Assembly (NCBI RefSeq): GCF_019049625.1
Contig: NZ_JAFMOY010000109.1
Coordinates: 20,617-84,616 of the forward strand
Direction of reading: 5' to 3'
Length of the DNA stretch: 64,000 nt
From: Rahnella ecdela
GTDB taxonomy: Bacteria; Pseudomonadota; Gammaproteobacteria; Enterobacterales; Enterobacteriaceae
The notes beneath the pieces are model-generated. The model worked only from the letters and a program-made list of their open reading frames with translations. It did no database searches and was not told where the DNA came from. Made by a program: the position numbers and the translations under genes. Shown piece after piece: positions 46,331 through 55,098 of this stretch (within the stretch, counting starts at the first letter, position 1; each line of letters starts with the position of its first letter).

Positions 46331-47239
46331 TTAATTAGGACATAGCAGTGCCAGCTCCGGGTTTTCAGGGAATACCCGCTCGCTGAAAAAGTCGATCAAT
46401 ACCCGAAGTTTCGGTGTCATATAACCGCCCGACGGCCACAAAATAAAAAAGTCGGCACTGCGCTTCACGTACTCATCCAGCACTGTCACCAGCTGCCCGC
46501 GGGCCAGTTCTTTGCGGATACTGAAATCCGGCAAACAGGCGATGCCCAAGCCCTGCAGGGCAAAGCAATGACGCGTTTCTATATTATTGCAAACCATCGA
46601 AACCGGCAGCGCTAAATCCTGATATTCCGGCAAAGGCCAGGGTTCGAGTTTTCCGCTATTCGGAAAGCGGAAATGCAAACAACGGTGATCGGCCAGATCA
46701 TGCGGTTTCGCAGGCCTGCCGTACTGCTCAAAGTAAGCCGGTGCGCCGACCAGCAAATGATGGAAAGTGCCGAGCTTGCGCATCGATAACCGTGAATCAG
46801 CCATCTGACCCGTTCGCACCACGGCATCGAAACCTTCTTCCACCACGTCAACAATGCGATCGGTGAAATCAAGATCCAGTTCAATGTCGGGATAACGGCG
46901 CATAAACTCGCCCAGCACCGGCAACAACAGCGTGCTGACCTGCGGCAGACTCAGCCGCAGCCTGCCGCGCGGACATTCCGCCAGTTGCGACAGCTCACTT
47001 TCTGCCGCTTCGAGTTCCGCCACAATGCGCCGGCAACGCTCAAGAAACAGCGAACCTTCCGCCGTCAGCGTGACACTGCGGGTACTGCGGTGAAACAGCC
47101 GCACATTCAGTTTGGTTTCCATCCGCGAAATGCTTTTACCCACCGCCGACGCGGAAATCCCTAAGATCCGCCCGGCGGCGACAAAGCTGCGTGTTTCCGC
47201 CACATGCACAAACGTATTCAGGCTGCTAAGACTTTCCAC
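46331..47239 (-). CDS. LysR-family transcriptional regulator
   Basis: A 302-residue regulator with an N-terminal winged helix-turn-helix (LNTFVHVAETRSFVAAGRILGISASAVGKSISRME) and a C-terminal effector domain. The start is taken as the GTG at 47239, spaced correctly from GGAGG. A GTG two codons earlier overlaps that ribosome site. It is of the CrgA/DhfR-like subgroup. Divergent from an MFS efflux gene 115 bases away, so it probably controls that transporter. Confidence 0.9.
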   Translation of the reverse strand: MESLSSLNTFVHVAETRSFVAAGRILGISASAVGKSISRMETKLNVRLFHRSTRSVTLTAEGSLFLERCRRIVAELEAAESELSQLAECPRGRLRLSLPQVSTLLLPVLGEFMRRYPDIELDLDFTDRIVDVVEEGFDAVVRTGQMADSRLSMRKLGTFHHLLVGAPAYFEQYGRPAKPHDLADHRCLHFRFPNSGKLEPWPLPEYQDLALPVSMVCNNIETRHCFALQGLGIACLPDFSIRKELARGQLVTVLDEYVKRSADFFILWPSGGYMTPKLRVLIDFFSERVFPENPELALLCPN

Positions 47240-47353
47240 CCTCACCTCCGATTACGGACATCAGCGTCCGCATACTCTGGAAATCTACCCTACTTTTTCC
47301 GCAACAGGGAGTTCTCTATCGTAATTTAACTTTTTCAGAAACTGAGAGACTCC

Positions 47354-48598
47354 ATGAATAACCCTGCCCAAAAATCCCCGCTGCCGCTTTCGGCTTTACT
47401 GGCGATGGCGCTGACCGGTTTTATCGCCATCATGACTGAAACGCTTCCGGCCGGATTATTACCGCAAATTGCGGCCGGTCTGAACATTTCGCAAGCTATG
47501 GCCGGGCAGTTGATCACGCTATATGCCGCTGGTTCGCTGATGGCGGTGATCCCACTTGCGGCGCTGACCCGTGGCTGGAACCGCCGCACTGCGTTGCTGA
47601 CCGCCATCGTCGGGTTTCTGGTTTTCAACACCCTGACCACGTTCTCCACGCATTATATTCTTACGCTGTTTGCCCGCTGGATGGCCGGTGCAGCCGCGGG
47701 TCTGGCGTGGGGCTTACTGGCTGGCTATGCGCGGCGGATGGTACCGGTTGAGCAACAAGGACGCGCGTTATCGGTGGCGATGGTCGGTACGCCGCTGGCG
47801 CTGTCGGTAGGCGTTCCACTCGGCACCTGGATGGGATCGCTGCTCGGCTGGCGGATGGCGTTCGGGGTGATGTCTGCACTGACGCTGTTTCTGGTGGTCT
47901 GGGTTATCAGAAAAGTGCCGGACTATCCCGGACAGGCCGCCAGCCAGCGTCAGTCGTTGCGTCATGTGGTCACGATGCCCGGCGTGCGCAGCATTTTGCT
48001 GGTTATCCTGCTGTGGATGCTGACGCATAACCTGCTGTACACCTACATTGTGCCGTTCCTGCAATTATCTGGTCTTAGCGATCGGGCGGATCAGATATTA
48101 CTGGTCTTTGGGATTGGCGCGCTGGCGGGCATTGGCATCACCGGTCTGCTGGTTGACCGGCGCTTGCGGCAGACTCTGTTGCTCAGTCTTCTGCTGTTCA
48201 CTCTGGTTTCGCTGGCACTGGTCTTCTTCAGTCAATCGCCTCTGATAGTGGTTGTATGTGTGGCGCTGTGGGGGCTGACGTTCGGCGGCGCGGCGACGTT
48301 ACTGCAAACGGCGATTGCAGACGCCACCGGTGAACACGCCGATATGGCGCAGTCGATGGTGGTCGTGGCGTGGAATCTGGCCATTGCGGGCGGCGGCGTA
48401 ACCGGTGGTATTTTGCTGGAAACTGCTGGTGTTAAGGCTTTTCCGCAAACGATGCTGCTTCTGCTGGCGGCCGGCCTGATCATCGCCTGGCGCGCTAAAA
48501 ATCGCGGTTTCCGTCCCGGTGCCCGCCATACAATAACAGCACAAATTCCTAACGAGCAGGAACAGGATCAAAGTTTCAAAACGGCTGAAAAGGTATAA
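47354..48598 (+). CDS. MFS transporter, DHA1 (AraJ/YdhP-like) efflux group
   Basis: A 414-residue, twelve-span transporter. It has the DHA1 pattern GFIAIMTETLPAGLLPQIAAGL in the first span, a loop with RGWNRRTAL, and a motif C-like GTPLALSVGVPLGTWMG in the fifth. This group exports sugars, nucleosides or drugs. The substrate is not predictable. The neighbouring divergent LysR gene is its likely regulator. Confidence 0.9.
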   Translation: MNNPAQKSPLPLSALLAMALTGFIAIMTETLPAGLLPQIAAGLNISQAMAGQLITLYAAGSLMAVIPLAALTRGWNRRTALLTAIVGFLVFNTLTTFSTHYILTLFARWMAGAAAGLAWGLLAGYARRMVPVEQQGRALSVAMVGTPLALSVGVPLGTWMGSLLGWRMAFGVMSALTLFLVVWVIRKVPDYPGQAASQRQSLRHVVTMPGVRSILLVILLWMLTHNLLYTYIVPFLQLSGLSDRADQILLVFGIGALAGIGITGLLVDRRLRQTLLLSLLLFTLVSLALVFFSQSPLIVVVCVALWGLTFGGAATLLQTAIADATGEHADMAQSMVVVAWNLAIAGGGVTGGILLETAGVKAFPQTMLLLLAAGLIIAWRAKNRGFRPGARHTITAQIPNEQEQDQSFKTAEKV

Positions 48599-48686
48599 TT
48601 TCTTAAACCTTTCCGGAACCAGATGCCTGAATATCTGCCAGAGGCCACTTTTTCTGGCAGACTAAAAAACAGGCAAAACAGAAACA

Positions 48687-48845
48687 ATGAGAACCATGGA
48701 AGCACGTAATAAAGCCGTTATACTTTTGTCAGTGATCCTCGCCGCAGCCCTGCTGCTGATGGCGTTCGAATGGCTGGCGGATCAGGCGGTGCCTGAACTG
48801 AAAGAGCAGGTTATTCACTATGTGGATGAGCACATGGCGCACTAA
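48687..48845 (+). CDS. 52-residue membrane peptide
   Basis: Starts MRTMEARNKAVILLSVILAA. A basic N-terminus is followed by one span and a charged amphipathic helix ending LKEQVIHYVDEHMAH. The tail resembles that of the 45-residue peptide at 40420-40557 (QVI.HY.D). A second ATG three codons in is an alternative start, and neither has a strong ribosome site. 88 bases after the MFS gene. Function unknown. Confidence 0.55.
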   Translation: MRTMEARNKAVILLSVILAAALLLMAFEWLADQAVPELKEQVIHYVDEHMAH

Positions 48846-48869
48846 AATGCCCTGATGGCAGGAGGAATG

Positions 48870-48977
48870 ATGGTAACGAAAAGGATGATGGCCAAACACT
48901 GGAAAATGGTTGTGGTGCTGCTGTGCATCTGCGGCGCATTGATGCTGTTGCGTTGGGCGGCGATGATTTGGGGGTAA
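48870..48977 (+). CDS. 35-residue membrane peptide
   Basis: A strong GGAGG ribosome site is 4-5 bases before the ATG at 48870, and an ATG one codon earlier is too close to it. The peptide MVTKRMMAKHWK... has a very basic N-terminus and one hydrophobic span (MVVVLLCICGALMLLRWAAMIWG), predicting insertion with the N-terminus inside. It begins 24 bases after the previous small gene, so both are probably translated from one message. No family recognised. Confidence 0.55.
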   Translation: MVTKRMMAKHWKMVVVLLCICGALMLLRWAAMIWG

Positions 48978-49100
48978 AGTTTTGCAAATTCCCCCTTATA
49001 AAACTGATTAAATAAGCATCAGTCCGGTCAGGGGCTTGAAACCTTCCGCCACGCGGGCCAGAATATCCTCAGTGATTTTTAAGAGTCTGACCGTCTGCTT

Positions 49101-49343
49101 ATGAATAACCGCAAACCTCGTCGTCCGCACGGGCGATGGACCTATTACATCATGTACGAAGACATTCTGTGGCCCTGCCCGGTTCGCTGGGAGTGGGAGA
49201 ATGGCTACGGCGGCTGGCTGCCTTTTTATTACTCGCCGACGCTGGAATTCGTCGCAGGCGACCCCGATAAAGCCACCAAAGTGGCGGGCAACAAGGCCCG
49301 CGCTCTGCGTAAACCCGTGAGAATTCACGAGTACGAATACTGA
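49101..49343 (+). CDS. Small tryptophan-rich protein of unknown function
   Basis: An 80-residue product rich in Trp and Tyr (GRWTYYIMYEDILWP, WEWENGYGGWLPFYYSP) with a basic start (NRKPRRPHGR) and end. No signal or span. A stop codon seven codons upstream fixes the start. There is no clear ribosome site, and an antisense frame is also open, so the call is moderate. The aromatic pattern looks constrained rather than random. It converges on recD. The 386-base stretch 48978-49363 holds nothing else that I can name. Confidence 0.45.
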   Translation: MNNRKPRRPHGRWTYYIMYEDILWPCPVRWEWENGYGGWLPFYYSPTLEFVAGDPDKATKVAGNKARALRKPVRIHEYEY

Positions 49344-49363
49344 TTTTTTACTTTCTTCATCGC

Positions 49364-51415
49364 CTACGCGCTTTCGATCAATCCGCTGGCACGTAACACC
49401 CGCCGCTTCACGGCCTCCGGCAGCACCGCATCCACTCCTCCGACACATCCCAGGCTAAACCAGTGGCGCGCACGGGTAATACCTGTGTAAATCAGCTCGC
49501 GCGTGAGGATCGGGCTGAGATTCTCCGGCAGCAACAGCGCGGTATGGGTAAATTCAGAGCCCTGCGATTTGTGCACCGTCATGGCGAACACCGTTTCCAC
49601 CGCCTGCAAACGTCCGGGCATCACCCAGCGGATATCCTGCGTCCCGTCTCCGGCCAGAAACGCCACACGCAGCGTAGGCACAACGGAACCGTCGGCCAGC
49701 CGGTGCGGAATTTCCAGCGTGATACCGATATCGCCGTTCATCAGGCGCTGACTGTAATCGTTACGCGTCACCAGCACCGGACGCCCCGGATACCAACCGG
49801 CTGACGCCTCGAGCAATCCTTCTTTATATAATATTTCAGCGATGCGCTGATTGAGCCCTTCCACGCCCCAGCGTCCGCCGCGTAAGGCACACAACAACTG
49901 GAACTGGCTGTAAGCCAGCAGCACTTTGGTCGCCCAGCGGTTAAAGGCTTCCGGCGGTTCGTCGTCCGCTGGCCGCTCTTTGATCATCACGTTGAGATAA
50001 TGTTGATAGCCGACCGGTGGCTCGGTACCTTGGCGTTTTGCTGCCGCAGGAAACTGCTCTGCGCTTCCTTTCACCACCCAGTTGCGCAGTTCGCTGTCAT
50101 CGTCAGCACTTAACGTGAGTTGTGCGAGGTCAGCGTACCCGTGTTTCCAGACCTGTTTCAGCGCTTTCACATCGCCTTCATTTACCGCGTCGGCCAGCTG
50201 CCCGATACCACTTTGTGCATCAAAACGGTAACTGTGGCGCAGCATGACGACCGCCTGATCCATCGCCGTCCCCTGCGGATCGACCAGTGCATCCGGGATC
50301 TGCTCGCCGGTCGCAATTTGCAACCAGTCGCGGGTTTGTGGCAGATAATGACCACCCGCCGCACGCTGACATAACTCGCTGAGCAGCGCGCCCGCTTCCA
50401 CCGACGCCAGCTGATCTTTATCACCGAGCAGGATCAGACGTGCAGGGTCTGGCAACGCCGCCAGCAACGCTGCCATCATTTCCAGATCGACCATCGACGC
50501 TTCGTCCACAACCAGCACATCCAGCATCAGCGGATTTCCCTGATGATGGCGGAAATGTCGTGTGTCCGGACGACTGCCAAGTAAACGGTGCAGCGTCACC
50601 ACTTCCGTATTAATACTCCCGCGCACCGCATCACCATTAGCGAGACCGCTGAGATCCAGCTTAGAAACCGCACCGGCAATCGACTCATTCAGACGTGCCG
50701 CCGCCTTACCGGTCGGGGCAGCCAGACGGATGCGCAGCGGTGAGCCATTTTCTTCCAGCGCCAGCGTTTGCAATAATGCCAGCAGACGCACCACCGTGGT
50801 GGTTTTACCGGTGCCGGGGCCGCCAGTAATAATGCTGAACGCGCTGCCCGCTGCCAGTGCACAGGCCAGTTTCTGCCAGTTGACGGTGGCGGATTTTGCC
50901 GCCGGGAATAACGCCGTCAGCGGAGCCTGCAACGTTTGCGCCGGTAATGTGTGCAATGCGCTGCGTGCCAGACGCTGTTCTATCGCTGCACGCACATTCT
51001 GTTCGTACTGCCAGTAACGGCGCAGATACAGGCGCTGCCCGCTCTGCACCAGCGGGGAATTGCCTTCTCCGTGTCCGACCAGCGTCGGATGCGCCAGCGC
51101 CGCCAGCCATTCCTGCAAATCCAGGTCATCCAGCACTGTCGCCGGGCGGATGACGGCATTGTCAGCGTGATCCCCTTCCGGCGGCAGTGAGAGTGAAAAG
51201 GCACTGTCGTCGAGCGTGGCCTGCAAATCCAGACACACGTGCCCGCGTCCCAGCTGGTAACTGGTCAGCGCGGTCGCCAGCAATAACAGCGGATGTGCAT
51301 CCGGCGCTTCTTTTGCCAGAAATGTTACCAGTGCCCGATCCAGTTCGCGCAGCCAGCCACATTCCACCCAGCTCGCCAGCAGTTGAGCAAGCTCTTCACG
51401 GCTCTTGATTTTCAT
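49364..51415 (-). CDS. recD: Exodeoxyribonuclease V alpha subunit RecD
   Basis: The 5'-3' helicase motor of RecBCD, involved in double-strand-break repair and degradation of foreign DNA. It has 683 residues against 608 in E. coli. The extra length includes an insertion of about 60-70 residues in the middle (about 395-475, rich in charged residues). Motifs: Walker A GGPGTGKTTTV (about 198), LDVLVVDEASMVD, GDKDQL, and the C-terminal FAMTVHKSQGSEF and IYTGITRAR. Start overlaps the recB stop by four bases (ATGA). Confidence 0.96.
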   Translation of the reverse strand: MKIKSREELAQLLASWVECGWLRELDRALVTFLAKEAPDAHPLLLLATALTSYQLGRGHVCLDLQATLDDSAFSLSLPPEGDHADNAVIRPATVLDDLDLQEWLAALAHPTLVGHGEGNSPLVQSGQRLYLRRYWQYEQNVRAAIEQRLARSALHTLPAQTLQAPLTALFPAAKSATVNWQKLACALAAGSAFSIITGGPGTGKTTTVVRLLALLQTLALEENGSPLRIRLAAPTGKAAARLNESIAGAVSKLDLSGLANGDAVRGSINTEVVTLHRLLGSRPDTRHFRHHQGNPLMLDVLVVDEASMVDLEMMAALLAALPDPARLILLGDKDQLASVEAGALLSELCQRAAGGHYLPQTRDWLQIATGEQIPDALVDPQGTAMDQAVVMLRHSYRFDAQSGIGQLADAVNEGDVKALKQVWKHGYADLAQLTLSADDDSELRNWVVKGSAEQFPAAAKRQGTEPPVGYQHYLNVMIKERPADDEPPEAFNRWATKVLLAYSQFQLLCALRGGRWGVEGLNQRIAEILYKEGLLEASAGWYPGRPVLVTRNDYSQRLMNGDIGITLEIPHRLADGSVVPTLRVAFLAGDGTQDIRWVMPGRLQAVETVFAMTVHKSQGSEFTHTALLLPENLSPILTRELIYTGITRARHWFSLGCVGGVDAVLPEAVKRRVLRASGLIESA

Positions 51416-54400
51416 ACGTGTTCCTCCGCGCCGCTAAACAGCGCGTCGAGCTGTTCCATTAGCGCTTTATCCGGCCGCTGAACGCAGACGCCGTTACCCG
51501 GCGCATGGCTACCGCGCAGGAACAAATACACTGCACCGCCGATGTGCCGGTCGTAATCGTAATCCGGTATACGGGATTTCAGCAGGCGATGGAGTGCAAA
51601 CAGATAGAGTGAGAACTGCAAATCGTAGCGGTGATCGCGCATTGATTGCGTCATATTGTCCTGACCATACCCGCTGGCGTCTTCGCCGAGCCAGTTGGAT
51701 TTGTAATCCAGCACGTAATAACGTCCGTCATGCTCAAACACCAGATCGATAAAACCTTTCAGCATGCCGTTGAGATCTTCCGCCAGCAACGGCGCACGCT
51801 CCGCGCCTTCCAGCGTGTATTGATGAACCAGCTTATCAAGGCGTCGCGTCGGCACGCGGGTCAGCGAGAACCAGAATTCCATTTCGACCTGATAAGGCGG
51901 CAGTTCGGCAAGTATAAAAGTATTCCCGCCCGGCAATGGCAATGGCTGTGTCAGCAACGCCGTCAGCCAGCCTGTCAGCGGCACGATCCATTTTTCCCAG
52001 TCGCGCGTATTACAGCGTCGCGCGACCTGATCAGCGATCCGTTCCGGATCCGCCGCCAGCGCCGCAAAGCCTTCGTCACCGGCCCATTCGAGTAAACCGT
52101 GCAGGAAATTACCTGGCGCAGGACCGCGCGGAAACGCATACAAATTCTCGCCGGTCATGGGCAGCGACAGCTCCTGGAGCGGATCTTTCGCACTGACCTG
52201 TGTTTTCTGATCTTCCAGATAACTGTCCTGCGCGGCGCTCTCGATTTCTCTGAGCGGCTCGCGGCTCAGGTTTTCCGGAGTGATGTACGTGCCAGCCGGT
52301 GCGATTTGCAGTCCGGAGAAACTCGACACCCACCAGCGCGGCCCTTTGTGCGTGCGCAGCGGCGGACGCGGCCCGAGTGACGGCAACGTCTGCTCGCTGC
52401 GATACACCGCCCCGTCAGAAACCGGCAGCGGCCACGCGCGGATATGCTCAGTTTCCAGCGCCTGCAAACTGGCGGGCAGCGCTTCAGCATCGATCGCCTC
52501 GCCGCCGTTAAACAGATAGCCCGGTGCGCCTTTTTCAAACTCTTTCAGCGGAGCCATACCCAGCCACAGCGCGTAACGCGAACGGGTCAGCGCCACATAA
52601 AACTTACGCAGATCTTCACCCAGACGCTCGCGGTCTGCCAGCGCCAGCTGTTCGTCGGACGCACTCAGTGCCACTTCCAGCTCACCTTCCGGCGTATGCC
52701 ATTTCAGCGGTGAATCTTGTTTTTTCACTGCGCGGAATGCACAGGCAAATGGCAGGAAAACCAGCGGATATTCCAGTCCTTTGGATTTATGCACGGTGAC
52801 GACTTTTACCAGATCCGCATCACTTTCCAGACGCAGTTTGCGGGCATCGCCGCCCTGGTGTTCATCCTGACATTGTTCCGCCAGATAACGGATCAGCGCA
52901 TGTTCGCCATCGAGCTGCACGCTGGCCTGTTGCAGCAGTTCGGAAAGATGCAGCAGATCGGTCAGCGCGCGTTCGTCACCGCGACCAAGCAAACGGCGCG
53001 GCACGTCGAATTCCCACATCAGGCGACGCAGCATCGGCAGAATGCCCTGCTTGCGCCAGCAGGTACGCAGCGCCTGAAACTGCTGAACGTAGCGTTCCCA
53101 CTCGTTTTCGTCCTGATTCAGCCTGTCGAGCGCTTCCCAGCTCAGATTAAGCGAAGGCGTGCCCAAGGCCGCTCGCAGCAAACGGTCGTTTTCCGGTGCG
53201 GCACAGGCCGCCAGCCAGTACTGCAATTCACCCGCCTGCGCACTTTCAAAAATCGATTCTTTATCAGAAAGATAAACACTGCGCACGCCACTTTTTGACA
53301 GCGCCAGGCGTATCGCCGCCGCTTCACGACCGGTATTCACCAGCACCGCGATATCCCCCGGCATCACCGGTTTTAGTATTTCACCGGGCTGACCAAAACC
53401 CGCAGAGCCCTGTTGGCCAAGACGTAGCAGCTGGACGATTTTTGCCGCACAGCCCTCAGCCATCAGCTGAACGTATTGCGATTTTGGCAACGTTTCCGTC
53501 TGATTTTCCGGATACCACAACGTCAGCGCAGTGGCTTCGACATCGTCGATCACCAGCGTGTCGGCGCGCCCTTTGGCGTCCACCGCCACGAACGGCACCT
53601 GATTTTCCCCACCGTGGCGGAACAGGAAAGCGCCCTCGGCGGAGCGGCGGTTTTCCGCTAATTCAAAGACTTCATTTACTGCCGCCACCATCGCGCGGGT
53701 AGAGCGGAAGTTGGTCGCCAGCGTGTAGTGGCGACCGCCGGTATCACGACGGGCGCGCAGATAGGTATAAATGTCCGCACCACGAAACGCATAAATCGCC
53801 TGTTTTGGATCGCCGATCAGGATAAGTCCCTGCTCCGGTGAATTTTCTGCCACACGATAGATGGTGTCGAAAATGCGGTATTGCAGCGGATCGGTATCCT
53901 GAAATTCGTCGATCATCGCCACCGGGAATTGCGTGCGGATGATCTCCGCCAGCCGCGCACCGTTGTCGCTGCGCAGGGCGACATCCAGACGGGTCAGCAA
54001 ATCGTTGAAACCCATCTGCGCACGCTTTTGCTGCTCGGCGTCGAAACGCTTCTGGATCCAGCGGCAGGCGTGTTGCAGTAATCCGCTGCGGGCATCCGGC
54101 AAACTTTCCAGACGCGCTTTCAGCGTTTCCATCGCCTTCAGTGCCGGATGTGCGGGCGGTTCGCCCTGCTTCCAGCATTCGGCTAAACCTTCCGGCGTCA
54201 GGCGCTCCCAGCCGGTTTTCAGATCCGGCATAACTTCATCGCTGGTCGCCCAGGCGAACAGTTTTTCCAGCCACGGATTAAAATACCGTGCCTGAATTTT
54301 ACGGCCATCAACCACTTTCGCCGCCACAGCCCCTTCGAGGATCGTGCGCAGCTCCTGCGTCCATTCTGCCCAGCCCTGTTTCAGCTCAGCCAGTTCCGCC

Positions 54401-55098
54401 GCTTTCTGCTGACTGACCGTTTCACAAACTTGCGCAGGCGTTTCGTCCGAACCTAGCTCTTCAGCATATTCCAGCAACGGCATCACACTGCGATGTAAAT
54501 CTTCCGGCGCGCGCCACCAGCCACGCAGCGTGCGGATTTCGTCTTCGCCGAGCGGGAAATAGAAACTGCGCCAGTAATCGCGCACTACGTTCATCAGCAG
54601 TTCGGTCTGATCGGTTTCCAGCGTCTGGGTAAACAGGCTGTCGCTGTCGAAAGCGTGCTCACCGAGCATGCGGTTACACCAGCCGTGAATGGTGGAAACG
54701 GCGGATTCATCCATCCATTCCGCCGCCAGCTGCAGCTTGCGGGCACAGCCCGGCCATTGCTCCGGCGTATATTCCGCACGCAGGCTCAGCAGAAATTCGT
54801 CGCCCGCAGATACATCATGCGGGTCTTCCAGAAAACAGGTAGCGGCCTGTGACAGACGCGCACGAATACGATCGCGCAGCTCTTTGGTGGCGGCATCGGT
54901 AAAGGTCACCACCAGAATTTCCGGCGGCGTCAGCGGACGGCTGAAGGCATTATCACCGCCGTGACCAAGCACCAGCCTCACGTACAGCGCGGCAATGGTG
55001 AACGTTTTGCCAGTCCCCGCGCTGGCTTCAATCAGGCGGCTGCCGGTCAGCGGAAAACTCAGCACATTCAGGGTGGATGGAACCGTCTGCTCCGTCAT
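51412..55098 (-). CDS. recB: Exodeoxyribonuclease V beta subunit RecB
   Basis: Helicase-nuclease subunit of RecBCD, 1228 residues from the ATG at 55098 (E. coli 1180). Helicase motifs: Walker A EASAGTGKTFTIAAL, MIDEFQDTDPLQYRIF, GDPKQAIYAFRGADIYTY and VVTVHKSKGLEYPLVFLPF. The nuclease domain keeps the catalytic core GRYYVLDYKSNWLGED. Residues outside the motifs (LTPPEILVVTFTDAATKELRDRIRARL) read more like Pseudomonas/Burkholderia RecB than E. coli. The ATG overlaps the recC stop by four bases, leaving no room for ptrA, which separates recC and recB in E. coli. Confidence 0.97.
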   Translation of the reverse strand: MTEQTVPSTLNVLSFPLTGSRLIEASAGTGKTFTIAALYVRLVLGHGGDNAFSRPLTPPEILVVTFTDAATKELRDRIRARLSQAATCFLEDPHDVSAGDEFLLSLRAEYTPEQWPGCARKLQLAAEWMDESAVSTIHGWCNRMLGEHAFDSDSLFTQTLETDQTELLMNVVRDYWRSFYFPLGEDEIRTLRGWWRAPEDLHRSVMPLLEYAEELGSDETPAQVCETVSQQKAAELAELKQGWAEWTQELRTILEGAVAAKVVDGRKIQARYFNPWLEKLFAWATSDEVMPDLKTGWERLTPEGLAECWKQGEPPAHPALKAMETLKARLESLPDARSGLLQHACRWIQKRFDAEQQKRAQMGFNDLLTRLDVALRSDNGARLAEIIRTQFPVAMIDEFQDTDPLQYRIFDTIYRVAENSPEQGLILIGDPKQAIYAFRGADIYTYLRARRDTGGRHYTLATNFRSTRAMVAAVNEVFELAENRRSAEGAFLFRHGGENQVPFVAVDAKGRADTLVIDDVEATALTLWYPENQTETLPKSQYVQLMAEGCAAKIVQLLRLGQQGSAGFGQPGEILKPVMPGDIAVLVNTGREAAAIRLALSKSGVRSVYLSDKESIFESAQAGELQYWLAACAAPENDRLLRAALGTPSLNLSWEALDRLNQDENEWERYVQQFQALRTCWRKQGILPMLRRLMWEFDVPRRLLGRGDERALTDLLHLSELLQQASVQLDGEHALIRYLAEQCQDEHQGGDARKLRLESDADLVKVVTVHKSKGLEYPLVFLPFACAFRAVKKQDSPLKWHTPEGELEVALSASDEQLALADRERLGEDLRKFYVALTRSRYALWLGMAPLKEFEKGAPGYLFNGGEAIDAEALPASLQALETEHIRAWPLPVSDGAVYRSEQTLPSLGPRPPLRTHKGPRWWVSSFSGLQIAPAGTYITPENLSREPLREIESAAQDSYLEDQKTQVSAKDPLQELSLPMTGENLYAFPRGPAPGNFLHGLLEWAGDEGFAALAADPERIADQVARRCNTRDWEKWIVPLTGWLTALLTQPLPLPGGNTFILAELPPYQVEMEFWFSLTRVPTRRLDKLVHQYTLEGAERAPLLAEDLNGMLKGFIDLVFEHDGRYYVLDYKSNWLGEDASGYGQDNMTQSMRDHRYDLQFSLYLFALHRLLKSRIPDYDYDRHIGGAVYLFLRGSHAPGNGVCVQRPDKALMEQLDALFSGAEEHV

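Noticed and set aside
49008..49448. 146-codon open frame antisense to the Trp-rich gene and the end of recD
   Set aside because: It overlaps the 3' end of recD by 85 bases, lacks a ribosome site, and its composition (Arg/Gly/Val rich at the start) is typical of an antisense shadow. The C-terminal part reads protein-like, so some doubt remains.
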